63,402 nt of DNA from Mesorhizobium alhagi CCNWXJ12-2 (GTDB taxonomy: Bacteria; Pseudomonadota; Alphaproteobacteria; Rhizobiales; Rhizobiaceae), in the NCBI RefSeq assembly GCF_000236565.1, contig NZ_AHAM01000122.1:1-63402 (forward strand). Reading direction: 5' to 3'. Below, piece by piece: positions 26,476-36,928 of the stretch; the first letter of the stretch is position 1; the number at the start of each line of letters is the position of its first letter. A program made the translations under genes and the position numbers. A model generated the notes under the pieces. That model searched no databases, was not told where the DNA came from, and saw nothing but the letters and a program-made list of their open reading frames with translations.

Positions 26476-26505
26476 AAGAAAAACCGCCCGCTAAGGCGGA
26501 CGGTT
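26476..26505 (-). terminator. Rho-independent terminator after the ATPase zeta gene
   Basis: Stem AACCGCCCGC / GCGGACGGTT (26482-26491 and 26496-26505, one mismatch) with loop TAAG. On the minus strand it is followed by T-rich sequence (A-rich 26476-26483). It ends the DUF1476 transcript before the aldolase gene. Confidence 0.75.
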
Positions 26506-26523
26506 CGTTGGTCCACGGCAGGA

Positions 26524-26844
26524 TCAGCTGTTCTTTATCTGCTCGATCGCCTGCGCCAGCAGTTCTTCCATGGTGCGTTGGATCTGGTGGTCCGACTGCT
26601 CTACCCCGGCAGCGTCGAAATCCTTGCGAATCTTGCGGAACACGTCGTGGTCGCCCGCTTCCTCGAAATCCGAGTTGATCACTTCCTTGGCGTAGGCTTC
26701 GGCATCATCACCCGACTTGCCGAGCTTCTCGGCGGCCCAGAGGCCGAGCATCTTGTTACGCCGGACCGTCGCCTTGAAACGCTGTTCCTCATCCATCGCG
26801 AACTTTTTCTCAAAGCCCTTTTCGCGATCGTTCATGGTGCTCAT
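26524..26844 (-). CDS. F1F0-ATP synthase zeta subunit (DUF1476)
   Basis: 106 residues matching the alphaproteobacterial DUF1476 family, known as the zeta subunit, a natural inhibitor of F1-ATPase in Paracoccus denitrificans: MNDREKGFEKKFAMDEEQRFKA, GLWAAEKLG and a C-terminal EELLAQAIEQI helix. Blocks wasteful ATP hydrolysis. Strong GGAGGA before ATG 26844; followed by a terminator, so probably a single-gene transcript. Confidence 0.88.
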   Translation of the reverse strand: MSTMNDREKGFEKKFAMDEEQRFKATVRRNKMLGLWAAEKLGKSGDDAEAYAKEVINSDFEEAGDHDVFRKIRKDFDAAGVEQSDHQIQRTMEELLAQAIEQIKNS

Positions 26845-27115
26845 GGCTGGTCCTCCGGGGGTGGCTGCGATTCGTTACTGCCGATCAATATGGGCTTCCG
26901 CAGCACAAACCAAAAGGTCGCGCCCCGGTCAATACGCCCTGTCTTCTGCTGCAGTGCGGCATTTCGCTCGGGAAAGCGGTTGATTGACCTGATTTGCCGA
27001 TTGAGGAATTGGCGGGATTGGGATAGAGACCGCGTTGAAACCCGTCATTGCCGCGCATGAGCGTTGACGCAAGGGTCGGTTGCCAGGCGCCTGCCCCAAT
27101 CCAGAGAAAAACCAG

Positions 27116-27910
27116 ATGAAAAATCGCCGCCGCATCTACGAAGGCAAGGCCAAGATCCTGTATGAAGGCCCCGAGCCGGGAACGCTGGTCCAGTTCTTCA
27201 AGGACGACGCCACCGCCTTCAACAAGAAAAAGCACGAGATCGTCGACGGCAAGGGCGTCATCAACAACCGCATCTCCGAGCACATCTTCAACCATCTGAA
27301 CCGGATGGGCATTCCGACGCACTTCATCCGCCGGCTCAACATGCGCGAGCAGTTGATCAAGGAAGTCGAGATCATCCCGCTCGAAGTGGTGGTCCGCAAC
27401 ATCGCCGCCGGCTCGCTCGCCAAGCGGCTCGGCATCGAGGAAGGCACGGTTCTGCCGCGCTCGATCATCGAGTTCTACTACAAGGCCGACGCGCTCGACG
27501 ATCCGATGGTCTCGGAAGGGCACATCACCGCCTTCGGCTGGGCAAGCCCGCAGGAGATCGACGACATCATGGCGCTGGCCATCCGCGTCAACGATTTCCT
27601 TTCCGGCCTGTTCATGGGCATCGGCATCCAGCTCGTCGACTTCAAGATCGAATGCGGCCGCCTGTTCGAGGGTGACATGATGCGCATCGTGGTTGCCGAT
27701 GAGATTTCGCCGGATTCCTGCCGCCTGTGGGACGTGAACACCCAGGAAAAGATGGACAAGGACCGGTTCCGCCGCGACATGGGCGGCCTCGTCGAGGCCT
27801 ACCAGGAAGTTGCCCGCCGCCTCGGCATCATGAACGAGAACGAGCCGCCCCGCCCGACCGGCCCGGTTCTGGTCGCTTCAGCCGACGGCCCGAAAGGCAA
27901 GCCGCACTAA
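27116..27910 (+). CDS. purC: Phosphoribosylaminoimidazole-succinocarboxamide synthase (SAICAR synthetase)
   Basis: 264 residues. [11 protein letters not shown] at the N-terminus, [32 protein letters not shown] and [11 protein letters not shown] with [12 protein letters not shown] are textbook SAICAR synthetase motifs for ATP and CAIR binding. Joins aspartate to CAIR in purine synthesis. ATG 27116 gives the normal family N-terminus; an upstream in-frame codon adds 12 residues without homology. First gene of the purC-purS-purQ-purL run. The 271-base upstream gap to the DUF1476 gene must hold divergent promoters; no riboswitch was recognised. Confidence 0.97.
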   Translation: MKNRRRIYEGKAKILYEGPEPGTLVQFFKDDATAFNKKKHEIVDGKGVINNRISEHIFNHLNRMGIPTHFIRRLNMREQLIKEVEIIPLEVVVRNIAAGSLAKRLGIEEGTVLPRSIIEFYYKADALDDPMVSEGHITAFGWASPQEIDDIMALAIRVNDFLSGLFMGIGIQLVDFKIECGRLFEGDMMRIVVADEISPDSCRLWDVNTQEKMDKDRFRRDMGGLVEAYQEVARRLGIMNENEPPRPTGPVLVASADGPKGKPH

Positions 27911-27947
27911 CCGGCTCACTTGGACACCAGACAGGAGCGTAGCAGGC

Positions 27948-28190
27948 GTGATCAAGGCTCGTGTGACCGTAACCCTCAAGAACGGCGTTCTCGACCCGCA
28001 GGGCAAGGCGATCGAGCATGCGCTCGATGGCCTCGGCTTCGCCGGCGTCGGATCGGTGCGCCAGGGCAAGGTGTTCGACATCGAGATCGACAACGCCGAC
28101 CGCGCCAAGGCCGAAGCCGATCTGAAAGCCATGTGCGACCGATTGCTGGCGAACACGGTGATCGAGAACTATACTGTAGCCATAGATTGA
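27948..28190 (+). CDS. purS: PurS, FGAM synthase small subunit
   Basis: 80 residues, GTG start: IKARVTVTLKNGVLDPQGKAIEHAL, then GVGSVRQGKVFDIEI. PurS is the small structural subunit of the three-part FGAM synthase (PurS-PurQ-PurL) found in alphaproteobacteria and Gram-positives. Lies 37 bases after purC. Confidence 0.95.
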   Translation: MIKARVTVTLKNGVLDPQGKAIEHALDGLGFAGVGSVRQGKVFDIEIDNADRAKAEADLKAMCDRLLANTVIENYTVAID

Positions 28191-28210
28191 GGTTGTGCAG
28201 AGGAACGGGA

Positions 28211-28462
28211 ATGGCCGAAACGACCAGCGAGTTCATGTACGAGCTTCTGAAGAAGATGCATGAGCGTTTCGATAAGGTCGACTTCGCGCCCGAGTTGAAG
28301 TCGGAGGTGAACAATATGCGCGGCACGATGGTGGCGATGCAGGGTGACCTCCACAATATCTACGGCATTCTCGGACGCCACGAGCGCCTCGACCGTATAG
28401 AACACCGCCTCGAACTGCGCGAACTCGCCGAACCTCAAAAACCATTCGATCACACCACATGA
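28211..28462 (+). CDS. Small helical/coiled-coil protein inside the purine operon
   Basis: 83 residues between purS and pur[16 protein letters not shown], then [38 protein letters not shown]. The C-terminal half has heptad-like Leu/Ile/Met spacing and charged residues typical of a coiled coil. No catalytic motif. It shares ATGA with the purQ start, so it is translationally tied to the FGAM synthase subunits. Function unknown. Confidence 0.7.
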   Translation: MAETTSEFMYELLKKMHERFDKVDFAPELKSEVNNMRGTMVAMQGDLHNIYGILGRHERLDRIEHRLELRELAEPQKPFDHTT

Positions 28463-29145
28463 AATCAGCCGTCGTCGTCCTTCCTGGCCTCAATCGCGAC
28501 CGCGACATGATCGCGGCGCTGACGAAAATCTCCGGCAAAGTCCCGGTCACGGTCTGGCAAACCGACACGGAGATCCCGGATGTCGACCTGGTCGTCATTC
28601 CCGGCGGCTTTTCCTATGGCGACTATCTGCGCTGCGGCGCGATTGCGGCGCGCATGCCCGTGATGCGTGCGGTGGCGGAAAAGGCCGAAAAAGGCGTGCA
28701 GGTGATCGGCGTCTGCAACGGCTTCCAGATCCTGGTCGAGGCCGGCATGCTGCCCGGCGCGCTGATGCGCAACGACCATCTGAAATTCGTCTGCCGCGAA
28801 GTGAAGCTGCGCGTCGAGAACGCCAATACGAGCTTTACCCGCAACTATGCGCCCGGCCAGATCATCCGTGCGCCGGTCGCCCATCATGACGGCAACTATT
28901 TCGCCGACCCCGAAACGCTGGCCCGCATAGAAGGCGAAGGCCGGGTTCTGTTCCGCTATGCTGAAAACACCAATCCGAACGGCTCGATCAACGACATTGC
29001 CGGGATCGTCAACGATCGCGGCAATGTGCTTGGTCTGATGCCGCATCCGGAAAACCTGATCGAAGCCGCGCATGGCGGCAGCGACGGCCGCCCCTTGTTC
29101 GAAAGCGCGCTCGGCATCGCCGCCCCGCAACCAGAACCGGCCTGA
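28459..29145 (+). CDS. purQ: PurQ, FGAM synthase glutaminase subunit
   Basis: 228 residues, class I glutamine amidotransferase. Nucleophile Cys86 in [13 protein letters not shown]; His and Glu of the triad in [10 protein letters not shown]. Start [10 protein letters not shown] and [14 protein letters not shown] are PurQ-specific. Supplies ammonia to PurL for conversion of FGAR to FGAM. Start overlaps the stop of the preceding small gene by 4 bases. Confidence 0.97.
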   Translation: MKSAVVVLPGLNRDRDMIAALTKISGKVPVTVWQTDTEIPDVDLVVIPGGFSYGDYLRCGAIAARMPVMRAVAEKAEKGVQVIGVCNGFQILVEAGMLPGALMRNDHLKFVCREVKLRVENANTSFTRNYAPGQIIRAPVAHHDGNYFADPETLARIEGEGRVLFRYAENTNPNGSINDIAGIVNDRGNVLGLMPHPENLIEAAHGGSDGRPLFESALGIAAPQPEPA

Positions 29146-29183
29146 TACCCGGACAACTTCTCCAGACAGGCGGATCTTTGCGG

Positions 29184-29588
29184 ATGAAGAAATTTGCGAT
29201 TGTCGCCGGCGCAGCTTCATTGCTTCTGGCGCTGGCGGCCTGCCAGTCCAAAACGCCCGCGCCCGCCGCGGTCGGGAAGAGCGCCTCGCTGAAAGCAATG
29301 GAAACCGTGGCCATCGCGGCACATAAATGCTGGTTCGCCGCCAAGGACCCTGCATTCAAGGCCTATCGCATGGCCAATGAGCTGAACTCGTTCAGTGGCA
29401 CGCCGCGTTTCCTGCTGGTTCCGGCGAAGGATTATGGCGGCAAGCCGCTGTTGGTGGTCCAGGCCACGGGAAATTCATCCCGGGTCGATGTGTTCGGACC
29501 GCTGATGGGCGAGCCGCTCGGTGCGCGCATCGGCGCCGACATCAGCCGCTGGGCGGCAGGCAATGACGATTGCGGTGGAACCGCTTGA
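29184..29588 (+). CDS. Small lipoprotein of unknown function
   Basis: 134 residues from ATG 29184. Signal peptide MKKFAIVAGAASLLLALAAC ends with a lipobox (LAAC), so it is a predicted lipoprotein. The mature part (ETVAIAAHKCWFAAKDPAFKAY, RFLLVPAKDYGGKPLLVVQ, NDDCGG) has two Cys that could pair. It sits inside the purine operon between purQ and purL; no link to purine synthesis is evident from sequence. Confidence 0.75.
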   Translation: MKKFAIVAGAASLLLALAACQSKTPAPAAVGKSASLKAMETVAIAAHKCWFAAKDPAFKAYRMANELNSFSGTPRFLLVPAKDYGGKPLLVVQATGNSSRVDVFGPLMGEPLGARIGADISRWAAGNDDCGGTA

Positions 29589-29652
29589 TAATTTCGCGCG
29601 ATTTGGCGGATCGCATTAGACAGACTTCCAGCCCGAGCAACCGGACAGGACC

Positions 29653-31878
<2,226 letters not shown>

Positions 31879-32018
31879 GCGGCGCGTAGAACTCAAAGGG
31901 GGGGTTCTGTGTACGGAGGCGGCGTCTGACTGGCTGGACGCATTTTCGGCGGTGGGCCCGCCTGAAATTTGTCGGCCCGAGGCCGCCGCGCCATCCTGGC
32001 GGTTTCGCCGGTCCGGTC

Positions 32019-32744
32019 GTGATCCTGGGTTCTGCACCATCGAGCGCCAAGCCTGCGGGCTTCGATCCAGCCAGCTACCATGTCGTCACGGTCAACGCCT
32101 CGCAGGCCAAGCTGGACGAGTGGGGCGTCGACAAGCCGGCGGCAACCTTCATCCATTTTTACAACGTCGAGGGCGATTCGGAGAACGCGCGGGCGGTGCG
32201 GCGTGTGCTTGCCGGGCGGCGGACAGGCGAACTGTACGTGATTCGCTGGACGCTCGGGCTTGAGGCGCTGCAAAGCGGCCTTGCTGCGTTCGACTACCGC
32301 TATGACCGACTGCACCAAATATCCAGATATCACCGCATGGCGCTGCATCTGGCGATTATGCGGCGATTGAACGAGGAGAAAGACAATTCCGTCAAATTCT
32401 CCAATGGATTGACGGCAGTTTTTTATGCGCTGGCCAGCGGCGCTCCCTCCGTGATCCTCTCCGGCATCGATCCCCGTTCCGCGGGTCATTTCTACAACGG
32501 GGCCGGCGCCAGACGCTTGCATGCCGAGACCGATCTCGCCCTGATCGAAGAATTGCGCAGGCGCGGCGCACCGATCTTTACGGCAGACCCCGACGTCGCG
32601 CGCACGACCGGTCTTGATCTCTGGTCCGCAAAGTCCGACGTATACGTGACCGCTACTGGCGGATTGTGGAAGCTGATGCGGGAGCAAATCAATGGCTATG
32701 GACGCGCACGAGATCGAAAAACTGATCCGGGACGGTATACCTGA
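32019..32744 (+). CDS. Putative GT42/DUF115-like glycosyltransferase-fold protein
   Basis: 241 residues from GTG 32019. N-terminal VILGSAPSSAK resembles the nucleotide-sugar loop G-x-G/A-P-S-x of CstII-like sialyltransferases (GT42) and DUF115 proteins; then THFYN-like IHFYNVEG, SNGLTAVFYALASGAPSVILSGID (matches the S-G...A...A...G...I.LSGID block of CstII) and LHAETDLALIEEL, where His168 lines up with the CstII catalytic His-S-K-N-T-D motif. Donor and acceptor unknown. No better start exists upstream; a G-run at 31898-31904 lies in the untranslated lead. It overlaps bolA by 53 bases. Family placement is tentative. Confidence 0.55.
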   Translation: MILGSAPSSAKPAGFDPASYHVVTVNASQAKLDEWGVDKPAATFIHFYNVEGDSENARAVRRVLAGRRTGELYVIRWTLGLEALQSGLAAFDYRYDRLHQISRYHRMALHLAIMRRLNEEKDNSVKFSNGLTAVFYALASGAPSVILSGIDPRSAGHFYNGAGARRLHAETDLALIEELRRRGAPIFTADPDVARTTGLDLWSAKSDVYVTATGGLWKLMREQINGYGRARDRKTDPGRYT

Positions 32745-32925
32745 CGCAAAAGTGACTATCCGCGATCTGGCCGGCGACGGAGACCACTATGCCGCCGAAG
32801 TGGTGGCCGAAAGCTTCCGCGGCAAGACACGTGTGCAGCAGCACCAGATGGTCTATGACGCGCTGAAGGGCAATATGGGCGGTGTTCTTCACGCGCTTGC
32901 CCTTCAAACCAGCGCTCCGGAGTGA
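32692..32925 (+). CDS. bolA: BolA-family protein
   Basis: 77 residues: IEKLIRDGIPDAKVTIRDLAGDGDHYAAEVVAESF, then VQQHQMVYDAL with the conserved His that can ligand a shared Fe-S cluster. BolA-like proteins pair with CGFS monothiol glutaredoxins, and grxD lies 340 bases downstream on the same strand. ATG 32692 sits inside the end of the preceding gene, with GGGAG upstream. Confidence 0.92.
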   Translation: MAMDAHEIEKLIRDGIPDAKVTIRDLAGDGDHYAAEVVAESFRGKTRVQQHQMVYDALKGNMGGVLHALALQTSAPE

Positions 32926-32937
32926 TATATCCCCTTC

Positions 32938-33243
32938 ATGGAAGAGACGGAGAGCATGACTGCGGGTCAGATTGCGAACCACACATTCGCATATCTGAGG
33001 CGCATCGAAAGCCAACTGAAGTCGGTGACGGAGGTGCTTCTCCGGCACGAGACTCGCCTTGGACGCATCGAGCGTGATCTGGGTGACGTGAGAAGGGATT
33101 TGGGCGAAGTCCGAAGCGATATCGTTCTCGTTGAAAACCAGATGCTCAACCGCATGAATGAAATTCTCGACGTCGTCCGGCGGCTTGACGAACACAGCCA
33201 CCGGATATCGATGTTGGAAACACCAAACACGGTCGGTTCCTAG
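32938..33243 (+). CDS. Small coiled-coil protein between bolA and grxD
   Basis: 101 residues, highly charged and almost entirely helical: [41 protein letters not shown], with repeated L-G-x-V/I-R/E heptads typical of a coiled coil. Similar in style to the small coiled-coil protein in the purS-purQ gap (28211-28462). No recognised domain. Twelve bases after bolA, so co-expressed with it; function unknown. Confidence 0.65.
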   Translation: MEETESMTAGQIANHTFAYLRRIESQLKSVTEVLLRHETRLGRIERDLGDVRRDLGEVRSDIVLVENQMLNRMNEILDVVRRLDEHSHRISMLETPNTVGS

Positions 33244-33265
33244 ACCGGCGCAATCTCAGGATAAC

Positions 33266-33604
33266 ATGATGAGCGGAATCAACGAATACATAGACAATGA
33301 GGTGAAGAGCAACGACGTGGTCGTGTTCATGAAGGGCACGCCCGGTTTTCCGCAGTGCGGATTTTCGGGCCAGGTCGTGCAGATCCTCGATTATGTTGGC
33401 GTCGACTACAAAGGCGTCGATGTTCTGACCTCGAACGAACTGCGTCAGGGCATCAAGGATTATTCCAACTGGCCGACGATCCCGCAGCTCTACGTGAAGG
33501 GCGAATTCGTCGGCGGCTGCGACATCATCCGCGAAATGTTCCAAGCTGGCGAGTTGCAGAGCTACCTCGCCGAAAAGGGCATCAGCGCCAAGGGCGCTGC
33601 CTGA
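33266..33604 (+). CDS. grxD: Monothiol glutaredoxin (CGFS type)
   Basis: 112 residues. Active site CGFS at 31-34 within GFPQCGFSG, then [24 protein letters not shown] with the cis-Pro and GSH-binding region. CGFS glutaredoxins bind a glutathione-ligated [2Fe-2S] cluster and work with BolA in Fe-S transfer and iron regulation. Starts at the first of two consecutive ATG codons (33266 and 33269). Followed by two tandem terminators. Confidence 0.95.
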   Translation: MMSGINEYIDNEVKSNDVVVFMKGTPGFPQCGFSGQVVQILDYVGVDYKGVDVLTSNELRQGIKDYSNWPTIPQLYVKGEFVGGCDIIREMFQAGELQSYLAEKGISAKGAA

Positions 33605-33623
33605 TAGGGGAACCAGACCGATA

Positions 33624-33652
33624 GATTCCGGTTCTCTCCGGAATCAATTTTT
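33624..33652 (+). terminator. First terminator after grxD
   Basis: Perfect 8-base stem GATTCCGG / CCGGAATC (33624-33631 and 33638-33645), loop TTCTCT, then AATTTTT at 33646-33652. Typical Rho-independent terminator on the plus strand. Confidence 0.8.
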
Positions 33653-33655
33653 AGG

Positions 33656-33687
33656 ATGCGCCGGGCCCCCCGGCGCATTTCCTTTTT
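33656..33687 (+). terminator. Second, tandem terminator after grxD
   Basis: Perfect 10-base stem ATGCGCCGGG / CCCGGCGCAT (33656-33665 and 33669-33678), 3-base loop CCC, followed by TTTCCTTTTT. Directly behind the first hairpin, so the bolA-grxD transcript is ended twice before the exporter gene. Confidence 0.8.
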
Positions 33688-33710
33688 GAGCATAGCATTA
33701 GGAAGCTCTC

Positions 33711-34955
33711 ATGGACCAGCAGGCTACACCGACTACCGTGACGACAGGCCTGTCGATCCCGCGCTGGGAGTTCATCGCGCTTGCCGCCGCACTCATGGCG
33801 CTCAACGCGCTCGCCATCGACATCATGCTGCCTGGGCTGCAGCAGATCGGCGCCAGTCTCGGCGTCGCCGACGAGAATGCGCGCCAGTATGTCATCACCG
33901 CATATATTACCGGTTTCGGCTTGGCGCAGCTTTTCTTCGGCCCGCTTTCCGATCGGTTTGGGCGGCGCGTACCGTTGCTTGCGGGCCTTGCAGTCTATGT
34001 GGCGGCCGCGTTTGCCTGCGCCTTCGTACCGACCTTCGGAGCGCTGCTCGCATTCCGTTTCGTCCAGGGTCTCGGCGCAGCGGCCACCCGCGTCATCGCC
34101 GTTTCAGTCGTGCGCGATACGTTTGGAGGGCGCGCCATGGCGGAGGTCATGTCGCTGGTCTTTATGGTGTTTATGATCATCCCGGTTGTCGCGCCCAGCG
34201 TCGGCCAGATCATCATGTTGGCGGGCGAATGGCACATGATCTTTACTTTCATGGGCGTTGTCTCGCTCGCCTTCACCATCTGGACCTGGAGGAGGCTGCC
34301 CGAGACGCTGCACGCATCGTTTCGCCGGCCCCTTACCGCCGCTGTCATCACCGACGGTTTCCGCATCGTTCTGACCAACCGCATCGCCATCTGCTACACC
34401 GTCGCCATAACCGCCCTTTTTGGTGCATTGTTCGGCTTCATCAATTCCGCGCAGCAGATCTATGTGGGCATCTATGAAGTGGGCGCGCTGTTTCCGGTGT
34501 ATTTCGCGGCCGTCGCAGGGTTGATGGCTCTGTCATCGTTCCTCAATTCCCGCTTCGTCGGAAAGTTCGGCATGCGTCGGCTGGCCCATGGCGCGCTGCT
34601 CGGCTTCCTGGCGGTCACGGGCCTGGCGTTCGCCCTGTCGCTGCTCGGGCCGCTGCCGTTGTGGCTGTTCGTGACGCTTTTCGCCCTCGCCATGTTCCAG
34701 TTCAGCTGGATCGGCTCCAATTTTAACGCGCTGGCCATGGAGCCGCTCGGCCATGTGGCGGGCACCGCCTCTTCCGTTCAGGGTTTTATGCAGACGGTTG
34801 GCGGCGGCATCGTCGGCGCCATAATCGGCCAGAGTTTCGACGGCACCGTGGTTCCGATGGCGGCAGGCTATTTTCTCCTGGGACTGGCGGCGCTCGGAAT
34901 GGTTCTGGTTGCCGAAAAAGGAAGGCTATTCCAGCCGCACAATCCGCCGGTCTGA
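33711..34955 (+). CDS. MFS drug exporter (Bcr/CflA family)
   Basis: 414 residues with about 12 membrane helices. N-terminal MALNALAIDIMLPGLQQIGASL, motif A-like LSDRFGRRVPLLAG and the Bcr/CflA FVQGLGAAATRVIAVSVVRD stretch with charged Arg-Asp place it in the proton-driven Bcr/CflA drug-resistance family. Exports unknown small molecules such as bicyclomycin-like compounds. It follows the two terminators and so has its own promoter region. Confidence 0.9.
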   Translation: MDQQATPTTVTTGLSIPRWEFIALAAALMALNALAIDIMLPGLQQIGASLGVADENARQYVITAYITGFGLAQLFFGPLSDRFGRRVPLLAGLAVYVAAAFACAFVPTFGALLAFRFVQGLGAAATRVIAVSVVRDTFGGRAMAEVMSLVFMVFMIIPVVAPSVGQIIMLAGEWHMIFTFMGVVSLAFTIWTWRRLPETLHASFRRPLTAAVITDGFRIVLTNRIAICYTVAITALFGALFGFINSAQQIYVGIYEVGALFPVYFAAVAGLMALSSFLNSRFVGKFGMRRLAHGALLGFLAVTGLAFALSLLGPLPLWLFVTLFALAMFQFSWIGSNFNALAMEPLGHVAGTASSVQGFMQTVGGGIVGAIIGQSFDGTVVPMAAGYFLLGLAALGMVLVAEKGRLFQPHNPPV

Positions 34956-34968
34956 TGCTTGCGACGGC

Positions 34969-34988
34969 GCGCGTCCTTTCGGACGCGC
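34969..34988. terminator. Short hairpin downstream of the exporter gene
   Basis: Perfect stem GCGCGTCC / GGACGCGC with loop TTTC, 14 bases past the exporter stop. No T-run follows, so it is only a candidate terminator between the convergent exporter and ttcA genes. Confidence 0.4.
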
Positions 34989-35006
34989 AAAGGACGCTCC
35001 AGAGCC

Positions 35007-35067
35007 GAACCCGCGCATGGTGCATTCCGAAAGCGATACCGGTTTCGGGCCATGCGCTCGCGGGTTC
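35007..35067. repeat. Nested palindromic element between convergent genes
   Basis: Inverted repeats GAACCCGCG / CGCGGGTTC (35007-35015 and 35059-35067) and, inside, GCGCATGG / CCATGCGC (35013-35020 and 35050-35057). The centre holds TTCCGAAA...GGTTTCGG, recalling the dispersed TTCCGAAAACCGG-type intergenic repeats of rhizobia. Sits between the exporter and ttcA 3' ends and may also act as a two-way terminator. Confidence 0.6.
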
Positions 35068-35069
35068 AT

Positions 35070-35912
35070 TCAGCGCAGCGCCGCGAAATCGAACAGCTTG
35101 CGGTCGAGGAGATGCGACGGCCGGACGTTTGCCAACGCCCGGATCATGGTGTCCTTGCGGCCGGGCATGCGCTTTTCGATGTCGTCCAGCATCTGCTTCA
35201 TGAGATTGCGCTGCAGCCCCTCCTGGCTGCCGCACAAATCGCACGGGATGATCGGGAACTTCATCGCGTCGGCGAATTTCTGCAGGTCGGCCTCGGCGCA
35301 ATAGGCAAGCGGACGCAGCACTGTCACGTCGCCGTCGTCGTTGAGGAGTTTCGGCGGCATCGCCGCCAGCCTGCCGCCATGGAAGAGGTTCATGAAGAAC
35401 GTTTCGAGTATATCCTCGCGGTGATGCCCGAGCACCAGCGACGAGCAGCCCTCCTCGCGTGCGATGCGATAGAGATGGCCGCGCCGCAGCCGCGAGCACA
35501 GCGAACAGTAGGTGTTGCCCTCGCCGATCTTGTCGGTGACGATCGAATAGGTGTCGCGATATTCGATGCGGTGGCGGATACCGTGGCTTTCGAGGAAATC
35601 CGGCAGGATATGCTTCGGGAAATTCGGCTGGCCCTGGTCGAGATTGCAGGCGACGAGTTCGACGGGCAGCAGGCCGCGCCATTTCATATCGAGAAGCAGC
35701 GCCAGCAGCCCGTAGGAATCCTTGCCGCCCGAAAGCGCCACCAGCCAGCGGTCGCCGGGTCGGGCCATCGCGAACTCGTCGATAGCCTGCCGCGTCTGGC
35801 GCAGCAGCCGCTTGCGCAGCTTGTTGAATTCGACCGAGGACGGCGCATCCCGGAACATCGGATGGCAGCTTGCATCGTCGGTTTCGACGACCAGATCGGG
35901 CATCATATTCAT
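35070..35912 (-). CDS. ttcA: tRNA 2-thiocytidine(32) synthetase
   Basis: 280 residues. PP-loop SGGKDS at 61-66 binds ATP; paired Cys motifs CSLC (136, 139) and CDLC (224, 227) hold the [4Fe-4S] cluster typical of TtcA. ATP-dependent sulfur transfer to cytidine 32 of certain tRNAs. Its cluster and sulfur supply would come from the suf/IscS machinery coded 18-24 kb downstream. Convergent with the exporter gene across a palindromic gap. Confidence 0.95.
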   Translation of the reverse strand: MNMMPDLVVETDDASCHPMFRDAPSSVEFNKLRKRLLRQTRQAIDEFAMARPGDRWLVALSGGKDSYGLLALLLDMKWRGLLPVELVACNLDQGQPNFPKHILPDFLESHGIRHRIEYRDTYSIVTDKIGEGNTYCSLCSRLRRGHLYRIAREEGCSSLVLGHHREDILETFFMNLFHGGRLAAMPPKLLNDDGDVTVLRPLAYCAEADLQKFADAMKFPIIPCDLCGSQEGLQRNLMKQMLDDIEKRMPGRKDTMIRALANVRPSHLLDRKLFDFAALR

Positions 35913-35967
35913 GGGCGCGTCCAGCCTGCTTGGCTCAATGCGTCCGGCTTACCGGACCGTACCGACA

Positions 35968-35995
35968 AAGAAAAGGCCGCCCGAAGGCGGCCTTT
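35968..35995 (-). terminator. Rho-independent terminator after rpsD
   Basis: Perfect 10-base stem AAAGGCCGCC / GGCGGCCTTT (35972-35981 and 35986-35995) with loop CGAA. On the minus strand the stem runs into TTTTCTTTG. It ends the rpsD transcript 23 bases beyond its stop. Confidence 0.9.
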
Positions 35996-36017
35996 GAACT
36001 GGAACGGAGTATTCCGA

Positions 36018-36635
36018 TTAACGGGAATAAAACTCGACGACCAGGTTCGGTTCCATCTGGACCGCGTAGGGAACGTCGGCCAGGCCGGGAACGCGGTTAA
36101 AGGTGGCGACCATTTTGTTGTGGTCGACTTCGATATAGTCCGGCACGTCGCGCTCGGCGAGCTGCACCGATTCCAGAACGATGACCAGCTGCTTCGACTT
36201 CTCGCGGACCTCGATCACATCGCCGGCCTTGCAGCGGTACGAGCCGATATTGGTGCGCTTGCCGTTCACGTTCACGTGGCCGTGGTTGACGAACTGGCGG
36301 GCCGCGAAAATGGTCGGCACGAACTTGGCGCGATAGACCACCGCGTCGAGGCGCGATTCGAGCAGGCCGATCAGGTTTTCAGGCGTATCGCCCTTGCGGC
36401 GGTTGGCTTCCTCGTAGGTCTTGCGGAACTGCTTTTCCGAAATGTCGCCATAGTGGCCCTTCAGCTTCTGCTTGGCGCGAAGCTGCAGGCCGAAGTCGGA
36501 AAGCTTTCCCTTGCGGCGCTGGCCATGCTGGCCGGGACCGTATTCACGCTTGTTGACCGGGGACTTCGGGCGGCCCCAGATGTTTTCGCCGAGACGGCGG
36601 TCGATCTTGTACTTTGCTGATTCGCGCTTGCTCAT
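36018..36635 (-). CDS. rpsD: 30S ribosomal protein S4
   Basis: 205 residues, full length. N-terminus [26 protein letters not shown]4 domain [37 protein letters not shown], and the usual C-terminus LVVEFYSR. Primary 16S rRNA-binding assembly protein. Start ATG 36635 with AAGGGA upstream. Stands alone between terminators, as in many alphaproteobacteria, instead of within an rpsM-rpsK-rpoA operon. Confidence 0.98.
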   Translation of the reverse strand: MSKRESAKYKIDRRLGENIWGRPKSPVNKREYGPGQHGQRRKGKLSDFGLQLRAKQKLKGHYGDISEKQFRKTYEEANRRKGDTPENLIGLLESRLDAVVYRAKFVPTIFAARQFVNHGHVNVNGKRTNIGSYRCKAGDVIEVREKSKQLVIVLESVQLAERDVPDYIEVDHNKMVATFNRVPGLADVPYAVQMEPNLVVEFYSR

Positions 36636-36928
36636 CGCATTCCCTTTCAAATAGATACACCCGCAACCTCATGTCACGAATGAAGGAAACGCGCCCTCCT
36701 CTGGCCTCCGTTTCGAGACCTGACAGGATTTCCCACGCACGCTTTGCGAAGAAACCCACGGGACACGTCATTCAAGCAAGACCTGGAAAAGTGTAAGCGA
36801 TTTTCCGTCTGGTCTTGCGGCATTACAACAGAAGCGCCGGACCTTTCGGCCCGGCGTTGGCGTGGCTCTAAAGGAGAGCCTCGCTGTTGTCAAGGATTTC
36901 GGGGCCGCATCGGCGCTTCAGGCCTGCT
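36636..36928. other. 293-base gap between rpsD and the oxygenase remnant
   Basis: Must contain the rpsD promoter and leader. One imperfect hairpin, CGCCGGACC / GGCCCGGCG (36835-36856, loop TTTC), could end the oxygenase transcript, but it lacks a clear T-run. No open frame with coding character and no tRNA fold was seen. Confidence 0.5.

Noticed and set aside
26845-27115. Purine riboswitch or PurR-type operator before purC
   Set aside because: No guanine-aptamer core or known operator recognised in this gap.
31879-32018. N-terminal extension of the GT42-like gene upstream of GTG 32019
   Set aside because: The frame stays open to a stop at 31887-31889 but contains no ATG, GTG or TTG; a frameshift in the G7 run was considered but not supported.
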